This document shows, piece by piece, positions 25,330 through 34,617 of a stretch of 64,000 nucleotides of DNA. Every line of letters starts with the position of its first letter. Within the stretch, counting starts at the first letter, position 1. This DNA comes from SIG603 sp964370775 (GTDB taxonomy: Bacteria; Bacillota; Clostridia; Oscillospirales; Acutalibacteraceae), in assembly GCA_964370775.1 (NCBI GenBank), contig CAYJKT010000008.1, positions 33,613 through 97,612 of the forward strand, read 5' to 3'. Both the position numbers and the translations under genes were made by a program. A model generated the notes under the pieces. That model saw only the letters and a list, made by a program, of their open reading frames with translations, searched no databases and was not told the origin of the DNA.

Positions 25330-27108
25330 TTATAGAGATATTTTTAAACCAAGTTCTTCTAATTGTGAATTATCTACCACATTTGGTGCCATTGTCATAA
25401 GCTCTGACGCATTTTGCATTTTAGGGAACGCAACAACGTCTTTGATATTTTCTGTGTCTAACATCAACATCATAAGTCTGTCTAGACCGATTCCCAAACC
25501 ACCGTGTTGTGGTGCGCCATATTTAAACGCTTCTAACAAGAAACCAAATTTTTGCTCTGCTTCTTCTTTTGTTAAACCTAATAAGTCGAACATTCTGCTT
25601 TGTAGCTCTGGGTTTGTAATTCTAATTGAACCACTGCATAGCTCTACTCCGTTACAAACAAGGTCATAAGCTTTTGCACGCACTTTAGATTTATCAGTCT
25701 CTAAATACTCAATACATTCGTCCATAGGCGAAGTAAAAGCGTGGTGCATAGCAATCCAAGTGTCGTTCTCTTTATCATATTCAAAGAATGGGAACTCAAC
25801 AACCCATAAGAAGTTAAATCCTTTTGGAATAATATCTAGCTTTTTAGCAACTGTAGTTCTAAGCATACCTAGTTGAGAAAGCACTGTAGATGTATTTGTG
25901 TCAGCAATAATCAAAACAACGTCGCCAGTCTCTGCTCCTGTTGTCTCATATATACCTTTCATCTCATCTTCGCTCATAAATTTAGCAAAAGAAGACGGTG
26001 CACCGTCAGCTGTTAATCTTACCCAAGCAAGACCTTTACCACCGATACCTTTGATATAATCGCCTAGTTTGTCAACCTCTTTACGAGTTAATTTATCCAC
26101 ACAGTTTTTAGCAACAATAGCTCTAACACTACCACCACCACTGATTGCATTTTTAAACACTACAAACTCTGTGTCTTTAACAACATCAGATATATCACAA
26201 ATATGCATGTCATATCTTGTGTCTGGTTTGTAACTTCCGTATTTTTCCATAGCTTCTTTATAAGTAATACGAGGAAGTGGCATTTGAATATCTTCATTAA
26301 GAACTTGTTTAAAGAGGCTGTTAATATAGCCCTCGCCAACTGCTAAAACGTCTTCAACATCAACAAAGGACATCTCCATATCCATTTGAGTAAACTCAGG
26401 TTGACGGTCAGCTCTTAAATCTTCATCTCTAAAGCAACGTGCAATTTGAATGTATTTGTCAAACCCTGCAACCATAGAAAGCTGTTTATATAGCTGAGGG
26501 CTTTGAGGTAGGGCGTAGAAGTTACCTTTGTGAATTCTGCTAGGTACAAGGTAGTCTCTGGCACCCTCTGGTGTAGAACGCATTAAAATAGGTGTTTCTA
26601 TCTCAATAAATCCGTTATCATAAAAATAATCTCTTGTTACTTTGTTAATCTCTTGTCTTTTCATAATAAAGTTCTGAGCATCAGGACGTCTTAAATCTAA
26701 GTATCTGTACTTCATTCTGATGTCTTCGCCTGCTTTAGAAGCTGGTAAAATCTCAAAAGGAGGTGTCTCAGAAGCTGCAAGAATTCTAAACTCTTTTACT
26801 TCAATCTCTATTTCACCTGTTGGAATATCTTTATTTTTTGAACTTCTTTCACGAACTTCACCAACAGCTGCCACAACAAACTCACTTCTAACACTGAAAG
26901 CTTTATCAAAAATCTCTCTATCTGTATTGTCGTCAAACGCTAATTGAACAATTCCACTTCTGTCTCTTAAATCTATAAAGATTAACTGACCTAAGTCACG
27001 TCTTCTTTGAACCCAACCAAAAACAGTATGAGTTTGTCCTACATTTTCACTTCTTAAATCGCCACAATACACAGACCTTTTTAGTCCGTTTAAATTTTCG
27101 ATTTGCAT
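25330..27108 (-). CDS. aspS: Aspartyl-tRNA synthetase
   Basis: A 592-residue class IIb synthetase of the bacterial (long) type that charges tRNA-Asp. The N-terminal OB-fold anticodon domain shows FGWVQRRRDLGQLIFIDLRDR; motif 2 is FRDEDLRADRQPEFTQ; the GAD insertion domain lies between about 300 and 410; motif 3 is GGLGIGLDRLMML. The active-site SPQLYKQ is present. It lies 24 bases after hisS and is cotranscribed with it, a common Firmicute pair. It may be non-discriminating (Asp/Asn); the sequence alone does not settle that. Confidence 0.97.
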   Translation of the reverse strand: MQIENLNGLKRSVYCGDLRSENVGQTHTVFGWVQRRRDLGQLIFIDLRDRSGIVQLAFDDNTDREIFDKAFSVRSEFVVAAVGEVRERSSKNKDIPTGEIEIEVKEFRILAASETPPFEILPASKAGEDIRMKYRYLDLRRPDAQNFIMKRQEINKVTRDYFYDNGFIEIETPILMRSTPEGARDYLVPSRIHKGNFYALPQSPQLYKQLSMVAGFDKYIQIARCFRDEDLRADRQPEFTQMDMEMSFVDVEDVLAVGEGYINSLFKQVLNEDIQMPLPRITYKEAMEKYGSYKPDTRYDMHICDISDVVKDTEFVVFKNAISGGGSVRAIVAKNCVDKLTRKEVDKLGDYIKGIGGKGLAWVRLTADGAPSSFAKFMSEDEMKGIYETTGAETGDVVLIIADTNTSTVLSQLGMLRTTVAKKLDIIPKGFNFLWVVEFPFFEYDKENDTWIAMHHAFTSPMDECIEYLETDKSKVRAKAYDLVCNGVELCSGSIRITNPELQSRMFDLLGLTKEEAEQKFGFLLEAFKYGAPQHGGLGIGLDRLMMLMLDTENIKDVVAFPKMQNASELMTMAPNVVDNSQLEELGLKISL

Positions 27109-27132
27109 TTTAATGTCTCCTTTATTCTTATA

Positions 27133-28437
27133 TTACATAAAATTCATCATTCCCATGTCGAAATTTGCTGTTACTTTAGCAATGTATTCGTCTAGGAAAG
27201 ATTGTGTTAAACTAATTTCTATCTTTTCACCTGATGACATGTTCTTAATCTCTGCCACCATAGTTTCAAGCTCGTTGTCACCAATAACTACTGTGTTTTC
27301 TGCACCAATTTTAGAAGCATATTTTAACTGAGCTTTTAATCCTCTGCCACAAATATCATAGTCAGCAGTAATTCCACAGCTAATCAATAATTCAGCAAGT
27401 TCAATAGCTTTTTGTAAAGCTTTTTCACCCATAGCAGCGAAGAAAACTTCACATTTTGGTTTAGATGGGAACTCTATATTTTGTGACTCCATTAACAAGA
27501 TAAGTCTTTCAATACCCATTCCAAAACCTAGTGCTGGTGTAGGTTTACCACCTAACTCCTCAACCAAACCGTCGTATCTGCCACCACCCAAAACAGTGGA
27601 TTTCGCACCGATATTTTCAGCGATAAACTCGAAAACTGTCTTGCTATAATAATCTAAACCTCTAACAATTTTGTGGTTAACAGAGTACTCAACACCCATT
27701 ATATCAAGGTACGATTTAACTGAATTAAAATGAGGTTCGCACTCCTCACAAAGGTAATTTAGAATTATAGGTGCATTTTCAGATAAGTTTTCACATGTTT
27801 CGTTCTTGCAATCCAAAATTCTCATAGGATTTCTGTCAAGTCTTGATAAACATGTCTCACAAAGATTATCTTTGCCACTCTCTAGATATTTTTTCAGTGC
27901 TTCGTGATATTTTTTTCTGCAAACTGGGCAACCGATAGAGTTAATTTCTAACTTGATGTTGTTAATCCCAAGTCTTTCTAATATACCATTTGCAAACATA
28001 ATTAATTGAGCATCAGCAATCGGCTCTTTTGTGCCGAAAATCTCTGTACCAAACTGATTAAACTCACGAAGTCTACCAGCTTGTGGTCTTTCATATCTGT
28101 AACAAGACGTAAAGTAATAGTACTTTTGAGGGTAGCCGTCGTTATAAATGCCACTCTCAAGCATAGCTCTAACTGTGCTCGCTGTGCCCTCAGGTTTCAA
28201 AGTAATGCTTCTTCCACCTTTATCCTCAAATGTATACATTTGTTTTTCAACTATATCTGTTGTATCTCCAACGCCACGCAAAAATAGCTCTGTGTGTTCA
28301 AAAACAGGAGTTCTAATTTCGCTAATTCCGTATAAATCAGCTTGACTTCTTATAACTTCTTCAATTTGTTGCCACTTTACAGCCTCGTTAGGCAGTATGT
28401 CCTGAGTACCTTTAGGTCTCTTTGTGGTTAATGCCAT
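27133..28437 (-). CDS. hisS: Histidyl-tRNA synthetase
   Basis: A 434-residue class IIa synthetase. Motifs: RPKGTQDILP at the N-terminus, motif 2 YRYERPQAGRLREFNQFG, HisA motif RGLDYYSKTVFEF and motif 3 GFGMGIERLI. An insertion with CPVC and CETC cysteine pairs (about 170-200) looks zinc-binding, as in many clostridial HisRS. First gene of the hisS-aspS operon; the ribosome site is GAGGAG. The short leader carries two hairpins but no T-box core. Confidence 0.97.
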   Translation of the reverse strand: MALTTKRPKGTQDILPNEAVKWQQIEEVIRSQADLYGISEIRTPVFEHTELFLRGVGDTTDIVEKQMYTFEDKGGRSITLKPEGTASTVRAMLESGIYNDGYPQKYYYFTSCYRYERPQAGRLREFNQFGTEIFGTKEPIADAQLIMFANGILERLGINNIKLEINSIGCPVCRKKYHEALKKYLESGKDNLCETCLSRLDRNPMRILDCKNETCENLSENAPIILNYLCEECEPHFNSVKSYLDIMGVEYSVNHKIVRGLDYYSKTVFEFIAENIGAKSTVLGGGRYDGLVEELGGKPTPALGFGMGIERLILLMESQNIEFPSKPKCEVFFAAMGEKALQKAIELAELLISCGITADYDICGRGLKAQLKYASKIGAENTVVIGDNELETMVAEIKNMSSGEKIEISLTQSFLDEYIAKVTANFDMGMMNFM

Positions 28438-28460
28438 TTTTTCTCCTCATTCTTTCATAA

Positions 28461-28531
28461 ATAGAAAAATACGTCCGAACATTAACGGACGTTTATTCCA
28501 TGCTCAAATAGGCGACTGTTAGGTCGCCTAT
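28461..28531 (-). promoter_or_regulatory. Two-hairpin leader of hisS-aspS, second hairpin terminator-like
   Basis: Hairpin 1: ATAGGCGAC/GTCGCCTAT (28531-28523 with 28516-28508), at the predicted transcript start. Hairpin 2: ACGTCCG/CGGACGT (28492-28486 with 28477-28471), followed in the minus direction by ATTTTTCTATTT. The T-box sequence AGGGTGG-ACCGCG is absent. Confidence 0.6.
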
Positions 28532-28534
28532 ATC

Positions 28535-28563
28535 ATTTTATCAAATTTTGATTATCTTTACAA
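28535..28563 (-). promoter_or_regulatory. Sigma-A promoter of hisS-aspS
   Basis: On the minus strand TTGTAA (28563-28558), 17 bases, TAAAAT (28540-28535). Confidence 0.6.
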
Positions 28564-28594
28564 GAGTTTTAATAAATATAATTAAAAAAAGTGA

Positions 28595-28993
28595 TTATTT
28601 TTTAACAATATTTCTCCAGTCTAAATCTCCTCTTTCAAGACCATGAATAAGCACTTCAGCAGTAGCTAAGTTTGTAGCTAGTGGAATGTGGTGCATATCG
28701 CATAATCTGATAAGAGTATAGTCGTCACTATCTTGATAATCTGCATTCATAGGATCTCTAAACATAATAAGTAAATCTATTTCATTAAATCCTATTCTTG
28801 ATGAAATTTGTTGCGCTCCGCCTTGCTTTCCGCTTAAAAATCTTTGAACACTTAATCCTGTAGCTTCTGAAACCAGCTTACCTGTAGTTGCAGTTGCACA
28901 CAAGTGATGTCTACTTAATATTCCACAATAAGCTATGCAGAATTGAACCATAAGTTCTTTTTTTGTGTCGTGTGCCATAATAGCAATGTTCAT
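28595..28993 (-). CDS. mgsA: Methylglyoxal synthase
   Basis: Converts dihydroxyacetone phosphate to methylglyoxal plus phosphate, a glycolytic bypass relieving sugar-phosphate stress. The 132-residue protein has the family features: N-terminal MAHDTKKELM, the phosphate-binding ATATTGKLV, GKQGGAQQIS and the catalytic Asp region LLIMFRDPMNADY. Length is normal (about 130-150). It stands alone on the minus strand, 157 bases ahead of hisS. The 355 bases upstream (28994-29348) hold no gene; I see only AT-rich sequence and a possible TATAAT near 29025. Confidence 0.95.
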   Translation of the reverse strand: MNIAIMAHDTKKELMVQFCIAYCGILSRHHLCATATTGKLVSEATGLSVQRFLSGKQGGAQQISSRIGFNEIDLLIMFRDPMNADYQDSDDYTLIRLCDMHHIPLATNLATAEVLIHGLERGDLDWRNIVKK

Positions 28994-29348
28994 AAAAACC
29001 TCATCCTTCTCGTATTTTCTATATTATATACGGCATATCATATACTAATAATACCTATAACTAATCTTACTAATTTTGGTAAAATAAATTTAGAAACATT
29101 TATTTAGTTGAATATTAAACGTATTACTTGAGTGCAACCAAAAATAATAACTAAAATTTCTCGTTATTTTTAACTATATTCCTAGTTTTTACGTAAAAAT
29201 TCAACCAAAAACACTTCTGCTTTTATCTTACTTACTATTCTAACACAATATTTCTTAATAGTCAAAAAGAATTTTTGAATTTATAACAATATTATTAAAA
29301 GTGACTATAAATGTTAATCTTTATTTGTAAGTATTGGATGTTTTAATA

Positions 29349-31424
29349 CTATTCATCATCATCTGCAGCTGCAGCTGCTGCCGCTGCTTGCTCACTAGCT
29401 CTTGCTCCTTGCAATTCTTCCAGTGTTTTTTCGTAGAAATAGTAGTCGAAAACGTCTTCTGCTACGTTTCTTGCTAAGAAACCATTGTCGGCATACTCCA
29501 AAACAACAGCAATTGCAATCTCTGGGTCGTCATACGGTGCATACGCTATGAAAGTTGAGTTTGGTGAATGGTTTGCGTTCTCTGCAGTACCAGTTTTTGC
29601 TGCAATTTCTATACCATAATAACCAAAAGGATAAGTCGCAGTTCCGTCTACAACGGCTTCTCTCATTCCAGCTTGAACTGCTTCGATTACTCCGTTATCT
29701 AAATCTATATCTTCTGCTATAACAGGCTCGTGATTTTCAACAACAACGCTATTGTCGTAATCTGTAACACTTTTTAGCAAGTGTGTCTCTAATCTAACTC
29801 CGTCATTAGCAATAGTTGCTGTATAAGTAGCAAGTTGCAAAGGGGAGAACATGTCGTCTGCTTGTCCAATAGCAGCATGCGTTGTAATACCATCTACCCA
29901 GTCGGTTTGGTGAATTTCTTCGTACTGTTTTGGGTTTGTCATAATTCCACTAGCTTCAGAAATCTCAACACCTGTTTTTACGCCAAGTCCAAAAAGATTA
30001 GCGTAAACTTCAAGTCTATCAATCTCTAATAGCCTACCTACTTCCAAGAAGTAAGTATTACATGAACTTGCAAGACCTGTGTAAATATTTAGCGATTCAC
30101 CTGCTTTGTGCAAGCCTATGCAGTCAATTACTTCGCCCTCGTAGTAGTCGTATTCACCCTTACAAAGTATAGATGAATGTGAGCTTACAACGCTTTCTTG
30201 CAAGCCAGCTATGCCTGTCATAGGTTTAATTATCGAACCAGGTGTAAAAATACCGTCAAATGCTCTGTTAAACAGAGGTGTATCCTCATCTTGAATAAGC
30301 ATGGTATAGTATTCTGGGTCGTTGTTGTATCTTTCTATGTCATAAGATGGATATGTGCTAGATGCTAACACACCAAAGGTTTCAACGTCTAAAACCACTG
30401 CTGCACCTGCTACTGCGTCCTCTGTTATAGCTGCCTCAACATTAGCCATAACAGAATCATTAAGTATTCTCTGCATTTCGCTGTCTAATGTAAGAGTTAC
30501 ATTGTTACCGGGTACAGGCAGTTCAACAACGTCACCGGCTACTAAGTTACCGTCTTCGTCGGTTTCTATCATCTGCTTACCACTGTCTCCACGCAGTTCT
30601 TCTTCAAAAGCCTTTTCAATGCCACTTTGTCCAATTTTTTCTGAATACGAATATCCTGTTATATTAGCAGAGGAGAAAGTGTTTTCGTCCTCAATAAATT
30701 GCTCGTATTGTTCGCCAGTGATAAAACCCATTGAACCTACAATGTGTGGCGCAAGTGTACCCTCTGTATATTCTCTTACAGAAGATAATCTAATCTCGAT
30801 ACCTGGCATTTTAATTGAATTTTCGCTAACAATTTGAACAAACTCCATGCTAACATCTTCTGCAATAACAAAAGGCTCTGATATGCTAAAACCTGCTTTT
30901 GTCATGGAGTATCTTATAGATATTATGTCTCTTGCTAGTTCTCTGTCATACTCTTCGCAATCATATCTTTCTATCAAAGCTTGCATACATTCTTCAACAG
31001 TTGCATTTTCTTGCAAATTAAGCATGTTTTCCCCTTTTAGGTACTCGATTTCCTCGCCTGAATTTTGAGTAAAAACATACGCACCGTTAACATAGTCAAT
31101 CGGCAGGATATCTCGCCATTCAACGTTATTTTCTTCCATTAAAGAAAGTAAATTAATTAAGGCTGTATTTCTGTCGCCGTCAATTTCTAGTGCATTCATA
31201 ACAATATTATAAACTTCTCTGTTTTCAACTAAAACATTGCCGTCTTTATCTAAAATAGCACCTCTTGGGCTTTCTAGTTTTATATAACTTGTAGAGTTTG
31301 TCTCTGATTGTGCTCTGTATTCTTCGCCGTCTATGAATTGCCATTCAATTAGCCTTAGTACATAAACAGACATTACTGCGATTAAAACTATGATTACTAG
31401 GCTGTATCTAAATTTTTTTGTCAT
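29349..31424 (-). CDS. mrdA: Class B penicillin-binding protein (PBP2-type, elongation)
   Basis: A 691-residue transpeptidase that cross-links peptidoglycan in the elongasome. A single N-terminal transmembrane helix (about 6-26) is followed by the PBP dimerisation domain (LESPRGAILDKDGNVL) and the penicillin-binding domain with all three motifs: SIIK with the active Ser near residue 397 (FTPGSIIKPMTG), SSCN, and KTGTAE. The tail is an odd low-complexity run of alanines followed by acidic residues. It is the last gene of mreBCD-mrdA, 18 bases after mreD, the standard cell-shape arrangement. The symbol is by analogy; it could be called pbpA in other schemes. Confidence 0.92.
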   Translation of the reverse strand: MTKKFRYSLVIIVLIAVMSVYVLRLIEWQFIDGEEYRAQSETNSTSYIKLESPRGAILDKDGNVLVENREVYNIVMNALEIDGDRNTALINLLSLMEENNVEWRDILPIDYVNGAYVFTQNSGEEIEYLKGENMLNLQENATVEECMQALIERYDCEEYDRELARDIISIRYSMTKAGFSISEPFVIAEDVSMEFVQIVSENSIKMPGIEIRLSSVREYTEGTLAPHIVGSMGFITGEQYEQFIEDENTFSSANITGYSYSEKIGQSGIEKAFEEELRGDSGKQMIETDEDGNLVAGDVVELPVPGNNVTLTLDSEMQRILNDSVMANVEAAITEDAVAGAAVVLDVETFGVLASSTYPSYDIERYNNDPEYYTMLIQDEDTPLFNRAFDGIFTPGSIIKPMTGIAGLQESVVSSHSSILCKGEYDYYEGEVIDCIGLHKAGESLNIYTGLASSCNTYFLEVGRLLEIDRLEVYANLFGLGVKTGVEISEASGIMTNPKQYEEIHQTDWVDGITTHAAIGQADDMFSPLQLATYTATIANDGVRLETHLLKSVTDYDNSVVVENHEPVIAEDIDLDNGVIEAVQAGMREAVVDGTATYPFGYYGIEIAAKTGTAENANHSPNSTFIAYAPYDDPEIAIAVVLEYADNGFLARNVAEDVFDYYFYEKTLEELQGARASEQAAAAAAAADDDE

Positions 31425-31442
31425 TATTAAGCTCCTTTTGTG

Positions 31443-31958
31443 TTACTCTGCTACCCTTAATCCTTTATATATACCCAAGTTAAGCAAATATATTACAGGA
31501 AGAACCAATAACGAATATAAGTATATTGGTAAATAATTATCTACAAACACTGCTAAAATAGCAGTGTAACCTTGATTAACGTATCTAAAATACCAGTCCG
31601 CTACTGTGCACACAAACATGGTTATCGCACCCAAAACAAAAATATACTTAAAGGTAATTCTAATTTTAGTGCCAGTAATTAAACTTGTGACACATGCAGT
31701 TAGTGCCATAATTATTGCAAACAAACCAATATGTTCACCAAAACTTAGGTCTACAAGCAGTCCACCCACTGCGCCAATAATTGTAGACTTAATATCATCT
31801 TCTAGCATTGCTATTGATATTACTGCAGGAATAACCAAATATGGAGTAGCTCCAAATATTGGTAACATTAGATTTGGTGTTGATTGAATGATGAATAATA
31901 AAAATAATTCTAAAATAAGGCATATATATTTTATGGCATTATTAACTCTTATCCTCAT
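31443..31958 (-). CDS. mreD: Rod shape-determining protein MreD
   Basis: A 171-residue polytopic membrane protein (about five helices) of the elongasome. Sequence is weakly conserved, as usual for MreD, but TPNLMLPIFGATPYLVIPAVISIAMLE and the later GGLLVDLSFGEHIGLFAI fit, and its position between mreC and mrdA makes the identification safe. Its start overlaps mreC by four bases (ATGA). Confidence 0.88.
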   Translation of the reverse strand: MRIRVNNAIKYICLILELFLLFIIQSTPNLMLPIFGATPYLVIPAVISIAMLEDDIKSTIIGAVGGLLVDLSFGEHIGLFAIIMALTACVTSLITGTKIRITFKYIFVLGAITMFVCTVADWYFRYVNQGYTAILAVFVDNYLPIYLYSLLVLPVIYLLNLGIYKGLRVAE

Positions 31959-32830
31959 TCACTTGCCTCTGAACTTTCATCGGTTTGTGTATCTTCTATC
32001 TCTGTCATATCTGGGAAATTAGTTATAACAAAAACACCTGATAAATTCGTTACCTCTTCATAAGGTTTTACAACTGCAAATAAAGAGATATCCTCTTCGT
32101 TAGAGCCTAAATACTGAACTTCTCCAATGATTAAATCCTTTGGAAACAGTCCACCTTCGCCTGTGCTTGTTATTATTTCGCCAGCTTTTACCTCTGTGTC
32201 TCTTGATAAATAATCGAACTTAACCAGTCCATTTAATGCAAGCTCTGCATCACCTACAATTACACCACTTTCGCCGATGTTTTTAGCTCTAGCACCAACG
32301 CTAACATCTTCTGACAATATCGTTGTAACCTTTGATGACATCGCATATACCTCTGTTACTATACCAACCAAACCGTTAGCGGTTATAACAGGTGCATCAA
32401 CTTGTACTCCGTCAACATATCCTACGTCTATAGAGAAACCTGCATAAATATCTGTTGAATCTTTTGCTGTAACAGAACCTGAAACAAGCTCAAATTCTGG
32501 GTAATCTTGTTGAATATTCAACGCTTGTTCATACTGCTTGTTTTCTTCTAAAATATCATAATAATTTATAAGCTGTGCCCTTAAATTGGCATTGTCCTCA
32601 GCCAAATTAGCGCTATATTCTATTAGCTCATCATGCGTAAAACCTTTGTAATATTCCAATTCATCTGCCGAAAGCTCGGCTGTTACCTCTTGCATTGGGC
32701 TAACAATCAAACCAAAAATAGACGCAAGTGAAGTGTTTCCTACAACGCCGTTTAACGCACTGGTAACTGCAACAAACACAGCAACAATTACAAGCACTTT
32801 AAATGTATTGCTTCTAAAAAAGCCTCTCAT
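31955..32830 (-). CDS. mreC: Rod shape-determining protein MreC
   Basis: A 291-residue single-pass protein whose extracytoplasmic part bridges MreB/MreD to the PBPs. N-terminal transmembrane segment (about 10-28), a coiled coil (about 60-105, DNANLRAQLINYYDILEENKQ), then the beta domain with PVITANGLVGIVTEVYAMSSKVTTI and GLFPKDLIIGEV. A Glu/Ser/Asp-rich tail is disordered. It lies 18 bases after mreB. Confidence 0.95.
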   Translation of the reverse strand: MRGFFRSNTFKVLVIVAVFVAVTSALNGVVGNTSLASIFGLIVSPMQEVTAELSADELEYYKGFTHDELIEYSANLAEDNANLRAQLINYYDILEENKQYEQALNIQQDYPEFELVSGSVTAKDSTDIYAGFSIDVGYVDGVQVDAPVITANGLVGIVTEVYAMSSKVTTILSEDVSVGARAKNIGESGVIVGDAELALNGLVKFDYLSRDTEVKAGEIITSTGEGGLFPKDLIIGEVQYLGSNEEDISLFAVVKPYEEVTNLSGVFVITNFPDMTEIEDTQTDESSEASE

Positions 32831-32848
32831 TATCTACTTTTCCTTTCG

Positions 32849-33874
32849 TTACACTTCGTCTTCTTTTCCTTTTAGAATTACACCAATTCCTTCGGCTACT
32901 ATGTCGCCTGATCTATCAACAACAGCCACTTTAAAACCAGATAGTTCTTCAATATACTCTTTCAAACCGTTAAGCATTGCGCCACCACCTGTTAAAAGAA
33001 TTTCTGTGTCGAAAAGGTCAGCTGCAATTTGTGGTTGCAATTCTTCACAAGCACGTACAATCAAGCTTTGAATAACTGAAATAGAAGCTCTCATAGTCTC
33101 TCGTACTTCGTCAGCGTGTAGGCTGATAATTTTAGGTAAGTTATCGACAACGCTTCTACCTTTAACCTCTAAAAAGTTTTGAACTGCGTCAGGTACATAG
33201 TAAACAGAACCGATTTTCGTTTTAATCTCCTCTGCCATAACCTGTGATATTTGCAAGTTGTATTTTAACTTTAAAAATCTAATAATATTACGGTCGACGT
33301 GCATAGCACCAATTCGCTCACTAGCAGAAGACACTACCTCGCCAAACACACAAACACATACTTCTGTGTGGCCAGCGCCCATGTTTATAACCATTCTTGC
33401 TTTTGGAGACATTGGAGTATAACCAGAGCCTATCAAAGCTGCAAGTGGAGCGGAAACCAAGTTAATATCTGTTCCTCCACTATGCCTAGCTACATCTTCT
33501 AATGCGATTTTTTCTACCTCTGTAGCATAATTTGGGTGAGACAACACCATTCTTGCCCTTGTGTTAGCAGAGTTTGGTATTTTTTTCATATATGCTTTTA
33601 ACAAGGCAACAGCTGCATCAAAATCAGCAACCACACCATTTTGTATAGGTCTAACAATAGAAATACCTTGAGGATTTTTACCTATCATCTCTCTTGCCTC
33701 TTTGCCAACAGCGACAATGTCATTAGTTTTAATGTCAACAGCCATAACTGACGGTTCTCTTAAAACAACACCTCTGCCTTTCATATATATAACAGTGTTA
33801 CCTGTGCCTAAGTCTATTCCTAACTCTTTACCTACCGCAGTAGCTATCGAAAACTCTCTTTTTTTTCTAGCCAA
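32849..33874 (-). CDS. mreB: MreB-type actin homologue with altered phosphate-2 motif
   Basis: A 341-residue cytoskeletal ATPase of the actin fold. Phosphate-1 motif IDLGTGNT is at 20-27 and TEVEK at 118-122 (catalytic Glu region); the late adenosine motif LLTGGGAMLNGL is normal. The phosphate-2 motif, usually DIGGGTTEV, reads NMGAGHTEV (164-172): Asp to Asn, Gly to Ala and Thr to His. It starts with TTG at 33874, after AAAGGCGGG; no ATG is available before the fold begins. It heads the mreBCD-mrdA operon. It could be an Mbl- or MreBH-like paralogue, but the operon says mreB. Confidence 0.9.
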   Translation of the reverse strand: MARKKREFSIATAVGKELGIDLGTGNTVIYMKGRGVVLREPSVMAVDIKTNDIVAVGKEAREMIGKNPQGISIVRPIQNGVVADFDAAVALLKAYMKKIPNSANTRARMVLSHPNYATEVEKIALEDVARHSGGTDINLVSAPLAALIGSGYTPMSPKARMVINMGAGHTEVCVCVFGEVVSSASERIGAMHVDRNIIRFLKLKYNLQISQVMAEEIKTKIGSVYYVPDAVQNFLEVKGRSVVDNLPKIISLHADEVRETMRASISVIQSLIVRACEELQPQIAADLFDTEILLTGGGAMLNGLKEYIEELSGFKVAVVDRSGDIVAEGIGVILKGKEDEV

Positions 33875-34030
33875 GTTTATACCCGCCTTTGTATATATTA
33901 TAAATGTATGTGTTTATTAAACTAGTTTTTGGTGATTATTGAAGTGCAAAACTAATTCACAGTACAATTAACCTTAATTATATCACAATTCATTAATTTA
34001 TTCAATAGAAAAATTAAATTTTTGTAATAT

Positions 34031-34468
34031 TTACAGTTTTCCTGTGCTACCAAAGCCACCAGTACCACGGTCAGTATCTTCCAAGTTATCGCACTCCTCG
34101 ATTTGAGGATAACAAACAGGCGTAATAATTAGTTGTGCAATTCTCTCATTCGGTTTAATCTCATAAGAAGTGTCGCTTAAATTGTGCAAACCTACAAAAA
34201 CTTCGCCACGGTAATCACTGTCTATAACACCAACACCGTTTGTAAGATGAATTCCATGCTTAATGCCTAGTCCGCTTCTTGTATACAATAAACCAGCAGT
34301 GTTTTCAGGTATAGTCATGCTTATACCTGTAGGGATAAGAGCTGTTTTGTTAGGGTGAATTATAACAGAGCTTTCGATACAAGCATAAATATCATAGCCA
34401 GCACTGCCTTCTGTTGCTCTTTTTGGAGTCATTGCATTTGGGTTAAGTTTTTTTATTTTAAGTTTCAT
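34031..34468 (-). CDS. dut: dUTP diphosphatase
   Basis: Hydrolyses dUTP to dUMP and pyrophosphate, keeping uracil out of DNA and feeding dTMP synthesis. The 145-residue trimeric-type enzyme has the five motifs: GSAGYDIYA (1), TRSGLGIKHGI (2), GVGVIDSDYRGEV (3, catalytic Asp), NERIAQLII (4) and DRGTGGFGSTG (5). ATG 34468 has AGG ten bases upstream and gives the usual length; an ATG 22 codons earlier would add an unconserved tail. Confidence 0.95.
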   Translation of the reverse strand: MKLKIKKLNPNAMTPKRATEGSAGYDIYACIESSVIIHPNKTALIPTGISMTIPENTAGLLYTRSGLGIKHGIHLTNGVGVIDSDYRGEVFVGLHNLSDTSYEIKPNERIAQLIITPVCYPQIEECDNLEDTDRGTGGFGSTGKL

Positions 34469-34556
34469 TTTTATAACCTGTCTTTCTATTTTTTCATAAA
34501 TATCATACCATATATCACACAAAAATGCGAGCATATTTGTAAGGTGATGTACATAC

Positions 34557-34600
34557 TAAAAAGCAGTCGCACTTAGGTGATAGTACACCAAATGCGACTG
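34557..34600 (-). terminator. Terminator after the lysA-like gene
   Basis: CAGTCGCA (34564-34571) pairs with TGCGACTG (34593-34600), with inner GGTG/CACC; the minus direction ends in CTTTTT. It lies right after the stop at 34618. Confidence 0.8.
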
Positions 34601-34617
34601 TTTTGATTATTTAATAA

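Noticed and set aside
28488..28502. Two-codon ATG-GAA-TAA minimal frame in the hisS leader
   Set aside because: No ribosome site and easily due to chance in AT-rich DNA.
28438..28594. T-box in front of hisS
   Set aside because: The leader is too short and lacks the T-box core AGGGTGG-ACCGCG.
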